Origin: Allobosea sp.
GTDB taxonomy: Bacteria; Pseudomonadota; Alphaproteobacteria; Rhizobiales; Beijerinckiaceae
Direction of reading: 5' to 3'
DNA length: 64,000 nt
NCBI RefSeq assembly: GCF_017308015.1
Contig: NZ_JAFKFW010000013.1
Span: 1-64,000, forward strand
Shown: piece by piece, positions 1 through 10,358 of the stretch
Layout: each line of letters opens with the position of its first letter
How positions within the stretch are numbered: the first letter of the stretch is position 1
The notes under the pieces: generated by a model
What the model saw: the letters and a program-made list of their open reading frames with translations, nothing else
The model's database searches: none
Told to the model about the DNA's origin: nothing
Translations under genes and position numbers: made by a program

Positions 1-713
1 TGGGCCGGCGCATACATCCAGCCGATGCGCAGATTGGCGAGGCCGTAAATCTTCGAGAAGGTTCGGGTCATCACGACATTCTCGCTCTCGGCGACGAGCT
101 CGATACCGGAGGCGTAGTCGTTGCGGCGAACATACTCCGCATAGGCCGCGTCGAGCACGAGCAGGACATGCGGCGGCAGGCCGGCCTGCAGGCGCTTGAC
201 CTCGTCGAAGGGCAGATAGGTGCCGGTCGGGTTGTTCGGATTGGCGAGGAAGACGATCTTCGTCTTCGGCGTCACCGCCGCCAGGATGCCGTCGACATCG
301 GCCGTGTAGTTCTTCTCGGGCACGATGACCGGCTTGCCGCCCATCGCGAGGATGGCGATGCGGTAAACCAGGAAGCCGTACTGGCTGTAGATGCCCTCGT
401 CGCCGGCGCCGAGATAGGCCTTGGTGACGAGCTCCAGCAGTTCATCCGAACCGTTGCCGCAGATGATCCGCGCGGGGTCGAGGCCGTAGCGGCCGGCGAT
501 CGCCTGCTTGAGCTTGGTCGACGTCCCATCGGGATAGAGCTCCAGCTTGGCGGCGAGGCCTTCGAAGGCGGCGATCGCCTTCGGGCTCGGGCCGAGCGGG
601 GTTTCGTTGGAGGAGAGCTTGTGCAGCTTCACGCCGGCGGGCGCGGCGGATTTGCCGGGGACATAGGCCTCGATATCGAGGACGCCGGGACGCGGGGTGG
701 GACGGGTCGCCAT
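1..713 (-). CDS. hisC: histidinol-phosphate / aromatic aminotransferase HisC (3' end outside window)
   Basis: PLP-dependent class I/II aminotransferase of the HisC family. It converts histidinol phosphate with 2-oxoglutarate, and in this gene context may also act on prephenate or aromatic keto acids. The translation from the ATG at 713 reads [20 protein letters not shown], then [24 protein letters not shown] and a DAAYAEY stretch. The PLP-lysine motif [15 protein letters not shown] lies near the window edge. About 237 residues are visible and roughly the last third is cut off. The gene lies 36 bp downstream of chorismate mutase on the same strand, which points to an aromatic amino-acid unit, probably continued by a tyrosine-branch dehydrogenase outside the window. 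The family is certain; histidine versus aromatic role is inferred. Confidence 0.9.
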   Translation of the reverse strand, partial: MATRPTPRPGVLDIEAYVPGKSAAPAGVKLHKLSSNETPLGPSPKAIAAFEGLAAKLELYPDGTSTKLKQAIAGRYGLDPARIICGNGSDELLELVTKAYLGAGDEGIYSQYGFLVYRIAILAMGGKPVIVPEKNYTADVDGILAAVTPKTKIVFLANPNNPTGTYLPFDEVKRLQAGLPPHVLLVLDAAYAEYVRRNDYASGIELVAESENVVMTRTFSKIYGLANLRIGWMYAPA

Positions 714-749
714 GACGATTGACCTTGCAGGAAGCGATACGAGCCCGGT

Positions 750-1583
750 TCAGCGGGCAGACTTGACAGAGAAGCGGGCGGCGTGGCTGCCGACCTCGGC
801 GAAATCGCTCAAGCCCGCCGGCACGAGGGCCTGCCGGATCGCGGCCTGGTCGACCTCGCCGGAGGCCGCGACCAGCAGCGACAGGTGCGAGCCGTCGGCC
901 GCCGAGGCCGAGACCTCGGCCAGATGCTCGGCAAGGCTGTGGCGCAAAGCTTCCGACCAGCGCTCGACGCGGGCGGCATAGAGCACGATCTCGCGCACGG
1001 CGGCGTCCGCCAATGGCTTGGCGATGCAATAGACCGGCGTTCCCGCAGGGTGGTTCGGACGCTCGACGAAAGGCAGGCGCGCGATGATCTTGGGCGCATC
1101 GGCCCCGATCAGGTCGCGCCACCAGATGCCGGCGCTGGCCCCCTGATCCATACGGAAGATACCGAGATCGCCAGCCGACTCAGCCACGGCACGGATGACC
1201 GAGCGCGCATCCTCATGCGGGAGGTAGGGCACGGTGAAACCGAAATGGAAGCGGGCGGAATCGCGCATCGCCGCATCGCCGCCGGACGTGTCGGCGTGAA
1301 CGGAGTAGTTCGCCTGCACATAGGTGAAAGTCGCGATGATGATGCGCCAGACGCTCTCGACCGTGTCGAGCGGCAGCAACCCCTTATGACTGAGGGCCAG
1401 CCGCTTCATGATGTCGGCCTCGCGGCCGGGGCGGAAGGCGGAGCCGGAGGCCTGCGTCTTCTTGATCGAGATCAGCGTCTCGATGACCTGCGAGCGCTCC
1501 ATCAGCAGCGCATGCATCGCGCTGTCGATGCGATCGATTTCACCGCGCAGGTCGGCAAGGGTGGTCGGGGCGGCTTCGGTCAT
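750..1583 (-). CDS. chorismate mutase (AroQ) with C-terminal PDT-like domain
   Basis: This 277-aa protein converts chorismate to prephenate for phenylalanine and tyrosine synthesis. Residues 1-95 are a typical AroQ helical domain, with LRGEIDRID, the basic residues R13, R30, K41/K42 and R51, and a closing ESVWRIIIATFTYVQ helix. The remaining 180 residues are not part of a stand-alone mutase. They include AVAESAGDLGIFRMDQ...SAGIWWRDL (about 132-158), which resembles the prephenate dehydratase pattern seen in pheA of this window (AVSDGKARYGMIPIDNSIAG). The last 50 residues (SHLSLLVAASGEV) could be a degenerate ACT-like fold. I chose the ATG at 1583 because upstream in-frame sequence loses family character. 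hisC follows, and metX is divergent. Confidence 0.85.
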   Translation of the reverse strand: MTEAAPTTLADLRGEIDRIDSAMHALLMERSQVIETLISIKKTQASGSAFRPGREADIMKRLALSHKGLLPLDTVESVWRIIIATFTYVQANYSVHADTSGGDAAMRDSARFHFGFTVPYLPHEDARSVIRAVAESAGDLGIFRMDQGASAGIWWRDLIGADAPKIIARLPFVERPNHPAGTPVYCIAKPLADAAVREIVLYAARVERWSEALRHSLAEHLAEVSASAADGSHLSLLVAASGEVDQAAIRQALVPAGLSDFAEVGSHAARFSVKSAR

Positions 1584-1752
1584 GGCAACGCGCTTTCCAG
1601 CAAGGCCACGCTCCTTAGCGCTCCCGCAACGCCTTGGCAAAGCCGGCTGCGCAGTCCCGCGTTGACAGAAGCGCTTTGGCGCGGCATCGCTAGAGTTCGA
1701 TTTTCCGAACGCCTGGACCGGCAAGACAAATCCTACTGCCGAAGCGGACGAT
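1584..1752. promoter_or_regulatory. divergent chorismate mutase / metX intergenic region
   Basis: This 169-bp region separates two divergent operons and must hold both promoters. A TTGACA hexamer at 1662-1667 points toward metX. No convincing -10 box lies at 16-18 bp, and TAGAGT at 1691 is too distant, so the promoter call is weak. I looked for a SAM-II riboswitch, common before metX/metA in this class, and could not recognise its conserved core. Confidence 0.3.
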
Positions 1753-2922
1753 ATGAGCGACCTCTCCCCGAACCTGGCCGATCCGCAGAAGGAGGCGAAC
1801 GAGCCCTCCAGCCCGGTCGCGCGCTTCGGGCCTGACACGCCCTTGCTGATGGACTGCGGCATCGTGCTCGACCACTGGCAGATCGCCTATCAGACCTACG
1901 GCACGTTGAATGCCGAGAAATCGAACGCAGTGCTGGTCTGCCACGCGCTGACCGGCGACCAGTATGTCGCGAGCCGCAATCCGATCACCGGCAAGGGCGG
2001 CTGGTGGACGGCGATGATCGGGCCGGGCAAGCCTGTAGATACCGACCGCTTCTTCGTGATCTGCGCCAATGTCATCGGCGGCTGCACCGGCACGACCGGG
2101 CCGGCCTCGACCGACCCGACGACCGGCAAGCCCTGGGGCCTGTCCTTCCCGGTCGTGACCATCCGCGACATGGTGCGGGCGCAGGCCGCGCTGGTCGATT
2201 CACTGGGCATCGAGACGCTGTTCTGCGTCGCCGGCGGCTCGATGGGCGGCATGCAGGTGCTGCAATGGGCGGCGAGCTATCCGAACCGCGTATTCTCGGC
2301 GCTGCCGCTCGCGACGGGCGCCAAGCACTCGGCCCAGAACATCGCTTTCCACGAAGTCGGCCGGCAGGCGGTGATGGCCGATCCGGAATGGCGGCAGGGG
2401 CGCTACCTCGAAGAGGGCACGCGCCCGGCCAAGGGGCTCTCGGTCGCGCGAATGGGCGCTCATATCACCTATCTCTCGGAGCAGGCGCTGCACCGCAAAT
2501 TCGGCCGCAAATTGCAGGACCGGGAGGCACCGACCTTCTCCTTCGACGCTGACTTTCAAGTGGAAAGTTATCTCCGCCACCAAGGGCTGAGCTTCGTCGA
2601 GCGCTTCGACGCCAATTCCTATCTCTACGTGACGCGGGCGATGGATTATTTCGACCTCGCCGCCGACCATGACGGCGTGCTGGCGCGCGCCTTCGCCGGT
2701 ACCAAGACGCGCTTCTGCGTGGCCTCCTTCACCTCGGACTGGCTGTTCCCCACGGCGGATTCACGCGCGATCGTGCATGCGCTCAACGCGGCCGGCGCCT
2801 CGGTCTCCTTCGTCGAGCTGGAGAGCGACAAGGGCCACGACGCCTTCCTGCTGGAAGAGCCCAATCTCTTCGCCACGACGCGCGGCTTCATCGGCGCTGC
2901 GGCCCGGGCGCGCGGACTTTAG
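1753..2922 (+). CDS. metX: homoserine O-acetyltransferase MetX
   Basis: Alpha/beta-hydrolase-fold acyltransferase that activates homoserine with acetyl-CoA (some MetX proteins use succinyl-CoA) in methionine synthesis. The 389-aa length is normal for the family. The nucleophile motif GGSMGGMQ places the catalytic serine at S163. The acid and base are D329 in SDWLFPT and H362 in KGHDAF. The N-terminal [12 protein letters not shown] strand-turn and [11 protein letters not shown] are family signatures. The stop is followed after 3 bp by the metW start, the usual alphaproteobacterial metXW arrangement. Acyl-donor preference cannot be settled from these features. Confidence 0.93.
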   Translation: MSDLSPNLADPQKEANEPSSPVARFGPDTPLLMDCGIVLDHWQIAYQTYGTLNAEKSNAVLVCHALTGDQYVASRNPITGKGGWWTAMIGPGKPVDTDRFFVICANVIGGCTGTTGPASTDPTTGKPWGLSFPVVTIRDMVRAQAALVDSLGIETLFCVAGGSMGGMQVLQWAASYPNRVFSALPLATGAKHSAQNIAFHEVGRQAVMADPEWRQGRYLEEGTRPAKGLSVARMGAHITYLSEQALHRKFGRKLQDREAPTFSFDADFQVESYLRHQGLSFVERFDANSYLYVTRAMDYFDLAADHDGVLARAFAGTKTRFCVASFTSDWLFPTADSRAIVHALNAAGASVSFVELESDKGHDAFLLEEPNLFATTRGFIGAAARARGL

Positions 2923-2925
2923 ACC

Positions 2926-3549
2926 ATGGCCTTCAGCGACAACCAGACCAACCGCATCGACCTCAGGCTCGTCGCCGAGATGGTGCAGCCCGGCACGCGC
3001 GTGCTCGATGTCGGCTGCGGCGACGGCGCTCTGCTCGCGCTGCTGGCCGAAAGCCGCCAGGTCGATGCGCGCGGCATCGAGTTGTCCCGCGAGGGCGTGG
3101 CCGATTGCGTCGCACGCGGGCTCTCGGTGATCCAGGGCGACGCCGATACCGACCTCGGCGACTACCCGGACGATAGCTTCGATTACGTCATCCTCTCCCA
3201 GACGATCCAGGCAACGCGCAATCCGCGGCTCGTGCTGGAGCAGATGCTGCGTATCGGCCGGCACGCCATCGTCTCTTTCCCGAATTTCGGGCATTGGCGG
3301 ATGCGCAGCCAGGTGTTCTTCCAGGGGCGGATGCCGGTGACGGATGCCCTGCCCTATGCCTGGTGGGACACACCCAACATCCATTTCTGCACGATCCGTG
3401 ACTTCGTCACGCTCTGCGACCAGATCGGTGCCCGCAAGGAGCGCGCGGTCGCGCTCGACGCAGCCGGCGGCAAGGTCGGTGTCAACGCGCCCTGGTGGTT
3501 CTGGAACCTGTTCGGCGCGCAGGCGGTGTTCCTGTTGAAGCGCGGCTGA
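2926..3549 (+). CDS. metW: methionine biosynthesis protein MetW
   Basis: This 207-aa class I methyltransferase-fold protein is known as the partner of MetX, which it stimulates in several proteobacteria. The SAM-binding glycine loop LDVGCGDGALL is near residue 27. It is followed by ARGIELSREG, then DFVILSQ-like (DYVILSQTIQA), and the typical FPNFGHWRMR and LPYAWWDTPNIHFC motifs of MetW. The start lies 3 bp after the metX stop, so the two are almost certainly co-transcribed. A strong hairpin at 3565-3588 ends the region between metW and the convergent clpB. Confidence 0.92.
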   Translation: MAFSDNQTNRIDLRLVAEMVQPGTRVLDVGCGDGALLALLAESRQVDARGIELSREGVADCVARGLSVIQGDADTDLGDYPDDSFDYVILSQTIQATRNPRLVLEQMLRIGRHAIVSFPNFGHWRMRSQVFFQGRMPVTDALPYAWWDTPNIHFCTIRDFVTLCDQIGARKERAVALDAAGGKVGVNAPWWFWNLFGAQAVFLLKRG

Positions 3550-3564
3550 GCCGCCAAAGATAAA

Positions 3565-3588
3565 AAAGGGCCGCTCACGCGGCCCTTT
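3565..3588 (-). terminator. Rho-independent terminator between metW and clpB
   Basis: A perfect 10-bp stem AAAGGGCCGC/GCGGCCCTTT (3565-3574 and 3579-3588) has a 4-nt TCAC loop. Read on the minus strand, the stem runs into TTTTTT, so it serves clpB best. It can also stop metW transcripts. Confidence 0.85.
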
Positions 3589-3612
3589 CCTCATCGATCG
3601 ACTCGGCGGATT

Positions 3613-6231
<2,619 letters not shown>

Positions 6232-6306
6232 TCAAGTCACTCCGCCCGCAGGACGCGCCCCGTAGCGACGCGAACCCGCTGCCCTTTCATCAGGATGGGG
6301 CGCCGC

Positions 6307-6331
6307 GATGGGCCGCCCCTCGTCCTTCAAG
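6307..6331 (-). promoter_or_regulatory. sigma-32 (RpoH) heat-shock promoter of clpB
   Basis: On the minus strand, CTTGAA (complement of 6326-6331) is followed after 13 bp by CCCATC (complement of 6307-6312). This closely fits the known sigma-32 pattern CTTGAA-N11-16-CCCAT. It lies about 75 bp upstream of the clpB ATG, a sensible leader length. Heat-shock control of clpB is established in other proteobacteria; here it is inferred from the motif. Confidence 0.75.
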
Positions 6332-6406
6332 ATAGTGTGGCATCGGCGCAACGGAAGAGGGCCGGCCCAGATTTGACCTGGCGCAAAGGGCAGGCCCAGA
6401 TCGGGC

Positions 6407-6715
6407 ATGGCCGGGACCAAGCGACAGCAGGCGATTCGCAAAACGTTAAGGGCGCTGGCGCCAGGCATTCCGCTCTCCGACGCCGAGGCCGTGGTGGCGC
6501 TGGCCGAGCGGCGCCACATGAAGGACCTGCCGCCTTCGACCGCGCTCTGGCTCGCCCTCGGCAGCCATGTCCGCCACGTCCATACCGATTACGAGCGGTT
6601 GCTGAGCGAAGGCTACGACCGCGACGCTGCCCGCTTCTTCGTCGCGGATGACACCGACGCCGTGCTCGCCGGCTGGGGCTGCCAGCGTTCGGTCAGCGAT
6701 GGCGAGGATGAGTAG
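6407..6715 (+). CDS. DUF2293 domain protein
   Basis: This 102-aa cytoplasmic protein has no known function. The pattern RKTLRALAPGIPLSDAEAVV, then HMKDLPPSTALWLAL, HVRHVHTDYERLL and GYDRDAARFFV matches the DUF2293 family, which is common in alphaproteobacteria. There is no signal peptide or membrane segment. It stands alone on the plus strand between divergent clpB and a MOSC gene. Its ribosome-binding site is poor, but codon use is like that of its neighbours. Confidence 0.7.
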   Translation: MAGTKRQQAIRKTLRALAPGIPLSDAEAVVALAERRHMKDLPPSTALWLALGSHVRHVHTDYERLLSEGYDRDAARFFVADDTDAVLAGWGCQRSVSDGEDE

Positions 6716-6814
6716 TGCGACATCGGCTCCCCAAAAGCCGGTCCCCACTTGTCGGGACAATACCTAGGACCAATCAAAACAGACGCAAGATTTGATCTGT
6801 CAGAGGTTCGCAAG

Positions 6815-7651
6815 ATGGATATGGTCCCTGCCGACCTGACTGCCCTTCAACGACCGGACATGATCATGCGCATCGAAACGCTCTGCCGCTATCCCGTGAA
6901 GGGTCTGTCGCCGGAACGGATCAGGCATGCTGCGCTCTCGGCCGGCGGCTATTTTCCGGGCGACCGCCTCTTCGCGATCGAGAACGGGCCCTCGGGCTTC
7001 GATGCGGCCGAGCCGGTGCACCAGCCCAAGATCAAATACCTCATGTTGATGCGCAACGAGTCGCTGGCACGGCTGAAGACCCGCTACGATGACGCCAGCG
7101 GCGATCTGGTCATCCATGAGGGCGGGCTGGAAGTGCTGCGTGCGGCGACGGCCAACGACGATGGCCGCGCCGCGATCTCGCGTTTCTTCACGGGCTTCAT
7201 GCCCGAGGAATTGCGCGGCACCCCGAAGCTGCTGACGGCGCCGCCGAGCTATCGCTTCACCGATTCGCGCTCGGGCTTCGTCTCGATCATCAACCTCGCC
7301 AGCGTCGCCGATCTCGAAGGCCGGCTCGGGCAGCCGGTCGATCCCCTGCGCTTCCGCGGGAACCTGATGGTCAGCGGGCTTGCGCCATGGGCCGAGAACG
7401 ATCTCGTCGATCGGGAGATCACCGGGCCGGGCGGGCTGCGCCTGCAGGTGATCAAGCGGATCGAGCGCTGCGCCGCGACCAATGTCGATCCCGAGACGGG
7501 CGCACGCGACATGCAGATCCCGAAAGCGCTGATGAAAAACTATGGCCATGTCGACTGCGGCATCTATTGCCGCATCCTCGCCAAGGGCTCGCTCGGCGAA
7601 GGGGATAACCTGGCCGTCGCGGATGCGCCAGCCGAACCCGGCATCTCCTGA
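6815..7651 (+). CDS. MOSC domain protein
   Basis: A beta-barrel N-terminal domain (IETLCRYPVKGLSPERI, GDRLFAIENG) is followed by a MOSC domain. MOSC proteins bind sulfurated molybdenum cofactor; relatives include mARC and YcbX reductases. The motifs FRGNLMV, ...WAENDLV and the cysteine in IKRIERCAATNVDPETG are the hallmark C-terminal part, with C as the probable cofactor ligand. No ferredoxin domain follows, unlike YcbX. I prefer the ATG at 6815, preceded by AGAGG. ATGs at 6860 and 6866 are possible and would start directly at the conserved barrel; an upstream TTG at 6749 is unlikely. Confidence 0.82.
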   Translation: MDMVPADLTALQRPDMIMRIETLCRYPVKGLSPERIRHAALSAGGYFPGDRLFAIENGPSGFDAAEPVHQPKIKYLMLMRNESLARLKTRYDDASGDLVIHEGGLEVLRAATANDDGRAAISRFFTGFMPEELRGTPKLLTAPPSYRFTDSRSGFVSIINLASVADLEGRLGQPVDPLRFRGNLMVSGLAPWAENDLVDREITGPGGLRLQVIKRIERCAATNVDPETGARDMQIPKALMKNYGHVDCGIYCRILAKGSLGEGDNLAVADAPAEPGIS

Positions 7652-7670
7652 TCGCTATCGAGCAAAGAAA

Positions 7671-7690
7671 AAGGGCCCTAAAGGGCCCTT
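7671..7690. terminator. bidirectional terminator between MOSC gene and DUF4167 gene
   Basis: An 8-bp perfect stem AAGGGCCC/GGGCCCTT has a TAAA loop. It is preceded on the plus strand by an A-rich run (AAAGAAAA) that becomes a T-tract for minus-strand transcripts. It lies between two convergent genes. Confidence 0.75.
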
Positions 7691-7721
7691 CTCCATATCC
7701 AACTGCTGACCCGGCAACGGC

Positions 7722-8750
7722 TTACTCGGCCGAGCCGTCCGTCTCCGAACCCAGCGCGTCCATGACCTCGCGCGGCGAGCGGCGGCGGCGGGTGCGCTTC
7801 GGCGCCGCTTCCGCGGCCTCCTCGGCGGGCGCGACGGCTGCGACCGGCTCGGCCACGGGGGCCTCGACCGGCTCCGGCGCCACGACACGCACGGGGTTGG
7901 TCAAGAAGGACGGCAAAGAGGCTGCGACGTCGTCACCCGCATCGGCCTCGACCTCGCGTTCACGGCGCGGACGGCGCTCGCGCTGGGGACGTTCACTCCG
8001 CTCCGGACGCTCGAAGCGGCGCTGTTCACCCTGCGGTTGCTCGGGAGCGGCCTCGATGGCCCCGCCTTCGCTCACCGGGATGTCGGAACGCGGCGCGTCG
8101 GGGCGCGGCGCGTAACCGCCGGAAGCGCCCTGGCCGCCTTCGGCATTGCGGTCGAAACGGCGTTCGCCACGATCCGGGCGATCGAAACGGCGCTCGTTGT
8201 TATTGTTGTTGCGGTCGTTGTTAAAGCGCTCGCGGCGATTCTGGCGGTCGAAGCGCTGGCCGCCCTGCTGGCCCTCTCCCGCTTCACCCTCGGTGCGCTG
8301 GCCTCCACCATGGCCGTTATAGCCATTGGGGTTGCCATAACCGTTGGAGCGCATCTCCGGCTGCGGGCCGGTGCCGGGCTGGAAGGGCTGGCCCTCCTCG
8401 TCACCCTCTTCCTCACCCTCGTCCGCGTCTTCGACGAAGGCGCGATTCGGCGGGAAGGAATGGCCGAACTGCTGAGCCATCTGCTCCTGCGCCGCGAGCA
8501 GGATGCGATAGTAATGCTCGGCGTACTGGAAATAGCTCTCGGCCGCGACAGTGTCGCCCGAAGACTGGGCATCGCGCGCAAGCTGCAGGTATTTTTCCGC
8601 GACATGCTGCGCCGTGCCGCGAACCTTTACGTCCGGACCGTTGGATTCGTAGCTGCGCTGCAACGGATTCGGAGATTTGCGATTACCGTTATTGTTGCCG
8701 CCGCCGCTATTATTGCGGCCGCGCATACGCCGGTTCTGACCTGGTCTCAT
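7722..8750 (-). CDS. DUF4167 protein, low-complexity basic, RNA-binding-like
   Basis: This 342-aa protein has a conserved N-terminal DUF4167 domain (about 22-95, containing NPLQRSYESNGPDVKVRGTA, AEKYLQLARDAQ and QYAEHYYRILLAAQEQ). A long tail of low complexity follows, rich in Asn, Arg, Gly, Asp and Pro, with repeated RFDR/ERRFDRP units around residues 165-215. The extreme N-terminus (GQNRRMRGRNNSGGGNNNGNR) and the repeats look like RGG-type RNA-binding regions. That is inference; the family has no established function that I can name. It is typically found near prfA/prmC in Rhizobiales, as here. The C-terminus is Ala/Val/Pro/Glu-rich and ends in a short basic then acidic segment. Confidence 0.8.
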   Translation of the reverse strand: MRPGQNRRMRGRNNSGGGNNNGNRKSPNPLQRSYESNGPDVKVRGTAQHVAEKYLQLARDAQSSGDTVAAESYFQYAEHYYRILLAAQEQMAQQFGHSFPPNRAFVEDADEGEEEGDEEGQPFQPGTGPQPEMRSNGYGNPNGYNGHGGGQRTEGEAGEGQQGGQRFDRQNRRERFNNDRNNNNNERRFDRPDRGERRFDRNAEGGQGASGGYAPRPDAPRSDIPVSEGGAIEAAPEQPQGEQRRFERPERSERPQRERRPRREREVEADAGDDVAASLPSFLTNPVRVVAPEPVEAPVAEPVAAVAPAEEAAEAAPKRTRRRRSPREVMDALGSETDGSAE

Positions 8751-8894
8751 TCGCGTCTGTCTCGCGCTTCTGTGTTCAAAACAACCGTGGTGCCGTCATG
8801 CGCGTCGCGAAGCACAGCGGGTTGTGACGCTGTGTCGGGCTAAGTTGACCTGAAGGGGCGATCCGCCGTTCCTGGTCTTCACGCGCTCTTTTCC

Positions 8895-8913
8895 AAAAAG
8901 GGGTTTCAACCCC
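8895..8913 (-). terminator. probable terminator downstream of prmC
   Basis: On the minus strand, GGGGTTGAAACCCC is followed by TTTTT (complement of 8895-8899). The stem is short (5-6 bp) but GC-rich with a clear T-tract. It lies about 218 bp past the prmC stop and could end the prfA-prmC transcript. The rest of 8751-9130 holds no gene I can support. Confidence 0.5.
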
Positions 8914-9130
8914 ATGAGCCGATCGGCGACACGCGCCTTCGGGGCTCCATCCGGCTTATCAGCTGCATCGCCTCGGGAACACGCCCGCAAACGATGCCGA
9001 ACTCGAGCAAATCCTGCAAGATCGGGAACTGCCCAGAGGCCCGGCTCTGACGCCACCAGCTTCGGCTGGGAGCTGCATAGCTGCTTTTGGCGGCTTCTCC
9101 AAGCGAAATCGACCAAAAGCCTGTGCATTC

Positions 9131-9970
9131 TCAAGCGAGCGTGAAGATCAGCGCCCGCTCATGCCCACCGAGATCGTGGCGGCTACCCCGGAATTCAAGC
9201 CCTCCCCCCCGCATCAACGCGACGACATCCGGCCCCTGCCCCGCCCCGATCTCCAGAACGATGATGCCATCGGGCGCCAGCAAGGGCGGCAGTGCAGATG
9301 CGAAGAGCCTGTAGGGTCCAAGCCCGTCCTGCCCTCCATCCAGTGCCAGCAGCGGATCATGCTCGCGCACCTCGACGGAGAGCGTCGCGATCTCGGTCGA
9401 CGGTATATACGGCGGGTTCGAGACGATGAGGTCGAAGCGGCCAGTCAGCCCCTCGGTCCAGTTACCCTGCCGAAAAGTCACCCGGCCGTCGACGCCATTG
9501 AGAGCGGCGTTACCGGCAGCGGTACAGCAGGCCTCTCCGGACAGGTCGACGCCGACACCTCGCGCCAGGGGCAGTTCGCTGAGCAGTGAGATCAACAGGC
9601 AACCGGTACCCGTGCCAAGATCGAGCAGCGCCAGCTCCTCGTCACGGCGCCCGGTCAGTTCGGCGAGCGCCGTCTCGACGATCGTCTCGCTGTCGGGCCG
9701 CGGCTCCAGGGTCGCCGGTGACAGACGGAACGGCAGCCCCCAGAATTCGCGCTCTCCAAGGATACGCGAGACCGGCTCGCCTGCGACGCGTCGGGCCATG
9801 AAACCCTTCAGCCGGGCGCATGCCTCGGCCGTCAGATTCATGGCGGAATCGGCATGCTCCACTCCTAGGCTGCCCTCGACCAGCAAGCGCGCATCGAGCC
9901 CCGGACTGGCCGAGCCGGCGCGCTGAAGCTCTCTCGCAAGCAGGCGCCGCACCTCCCTGACGGTCGGCAC
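9131..9970 (-). CDS. prmC: peptide chain release factor N5-glutamine methyltransferase PrmC
   Basis: Methylates the glutamine of the GGQ motif of release factors RF1 and RF2, raising termination efficiency. The 279-aa protein has an N-terminal helical substrate-binding domain with PVSRILGEREFWGLPF and a SAM-binding domain with LDLGTGTGCLLISLL. The signature NPPYIPS is the glutamine-binding NPPY motif. The start is a GTG at 9970, with AGGGGAGG 5-6 bp upstream; longer in-frame extensions would overlap the PsiF-like gene and carry no family sequence. Its substrate gene prfA lies just upstream on the same strand, separated only by that small secreted-protein gene. Confidence 0.92.
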   Translation of the reverse strand: MPTVREVRRLLARELQRAGSASPGLDARLLVEGSLGVEHADSAMNLTAEACARLKGFMARRVAGEPVSRILGEREFWGLPFRLSPATLEPRPDSETIVETALAELTGRRDEELALLDLGTGTGCLLISLLSELPLARGVGVDLSGEACCTAAGNAALNGVDGRVTFRQGNWTEGLTGRFDLIVSNPPYIPSTEIATLSVEVREHDPLLALDGGQDGLGPYRLFASALPPLLAPDGIIVLEIGAGQGPDVVALMRGGGLEFRGSRHDLGGHERALIFTLA

Positions 9971-10035
9971 GGCGCCCTCCCCTGACAGATTTTCAGCAAA
10001 GGCCTCGAAGAGCTTCGCAGTTTCCCAACCCGCGG

Positions 10036-10284
10036 CTAGTTGCCGTTCATCTTCAGGTCCATGCAGGTTTTCATCTTCTTGTTGATCGCGGCCTTGCTCT
10101 CGCGAGTGCCGCCCATCTCCATCCGGCATGCCTTGCGCGCCTGCGACTGCGTCATCGCGCCCTGCAAGGCGGCCGGCTGCCCCGCCGTCATCTTGCGGAA
10201 GGTCTTTTCCTGAGCCTGCGAGACGCCGCTCATCGCCAGCGTCATCAGCCCGGCCACGGCCATCGTCGAAAACATCTTGATCAT
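10036..10284 (-). CDS. small exported protein, PsiF-like
   Basis: This 82-aa protein has a signal peptide (MIKMFSTMAVAGLMTLAMSG, cleavage probably after SQA-Q). The mature part is about 58 residues, with two cysteines in RKACRMEMGG...KKMKTCMDLKM. The spacing and basic character resemble one PsiF repeat, a phosphate-starvation-linked exported family, but the match is short and the name tentative. I chose the ATG at 10284 because GGGGGGA lies just upstream and it begins the signal peptide. It sits between prfA and prmC, two genes that normally adjoin, so it is either an insertion into or a member of that transcript. Confidence 0.6.
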   Translation of the reverse strand: MIKMFSTMAVAGLMTLAMSGVSQAQEKTFRKMTAGQPAALQGAMTQSQARKACRMEMGGTRESKAAINKKMKTCMDLKMNGN

Positions 10285-10358
10285 GAGAGGGTCCCCCCTT
10301 CGCTGGTGTCGATGCCTTATCAACGCGGGGCGAGGATTTTGGTTTCATCGCGAGCGCC

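Noticed and set aside
1584-1752. SAM-II riboswitch before metX
   Set aside because: Often present upstream of metX/metA in this class, but I could not find its conserved core or a pseudoknot pattern here. A covariance-model search would settle it.
1584-1862. N-terminal extension of the chorismate mutase to 1862
   Set aside because: It would run into metX coding sequence on the other strand and has no AroQ character.
8914-9144. 76-codon plus-strand ORF in the gap after prmC
   Set aside because: No family pattern, Arg/Ser/Ala-rich composition and it overlaps the end of prmC; more likely chance.
9971-10348. N-terminal extension of prmC to an ATG at 10348
   Set aside because: The extension overlaps the small signal-peptide gene in another frame, is Asp/Gly/Arg-rich and unlike PrmC; the GTG at 9970 has a very strong ribosome-binding site.
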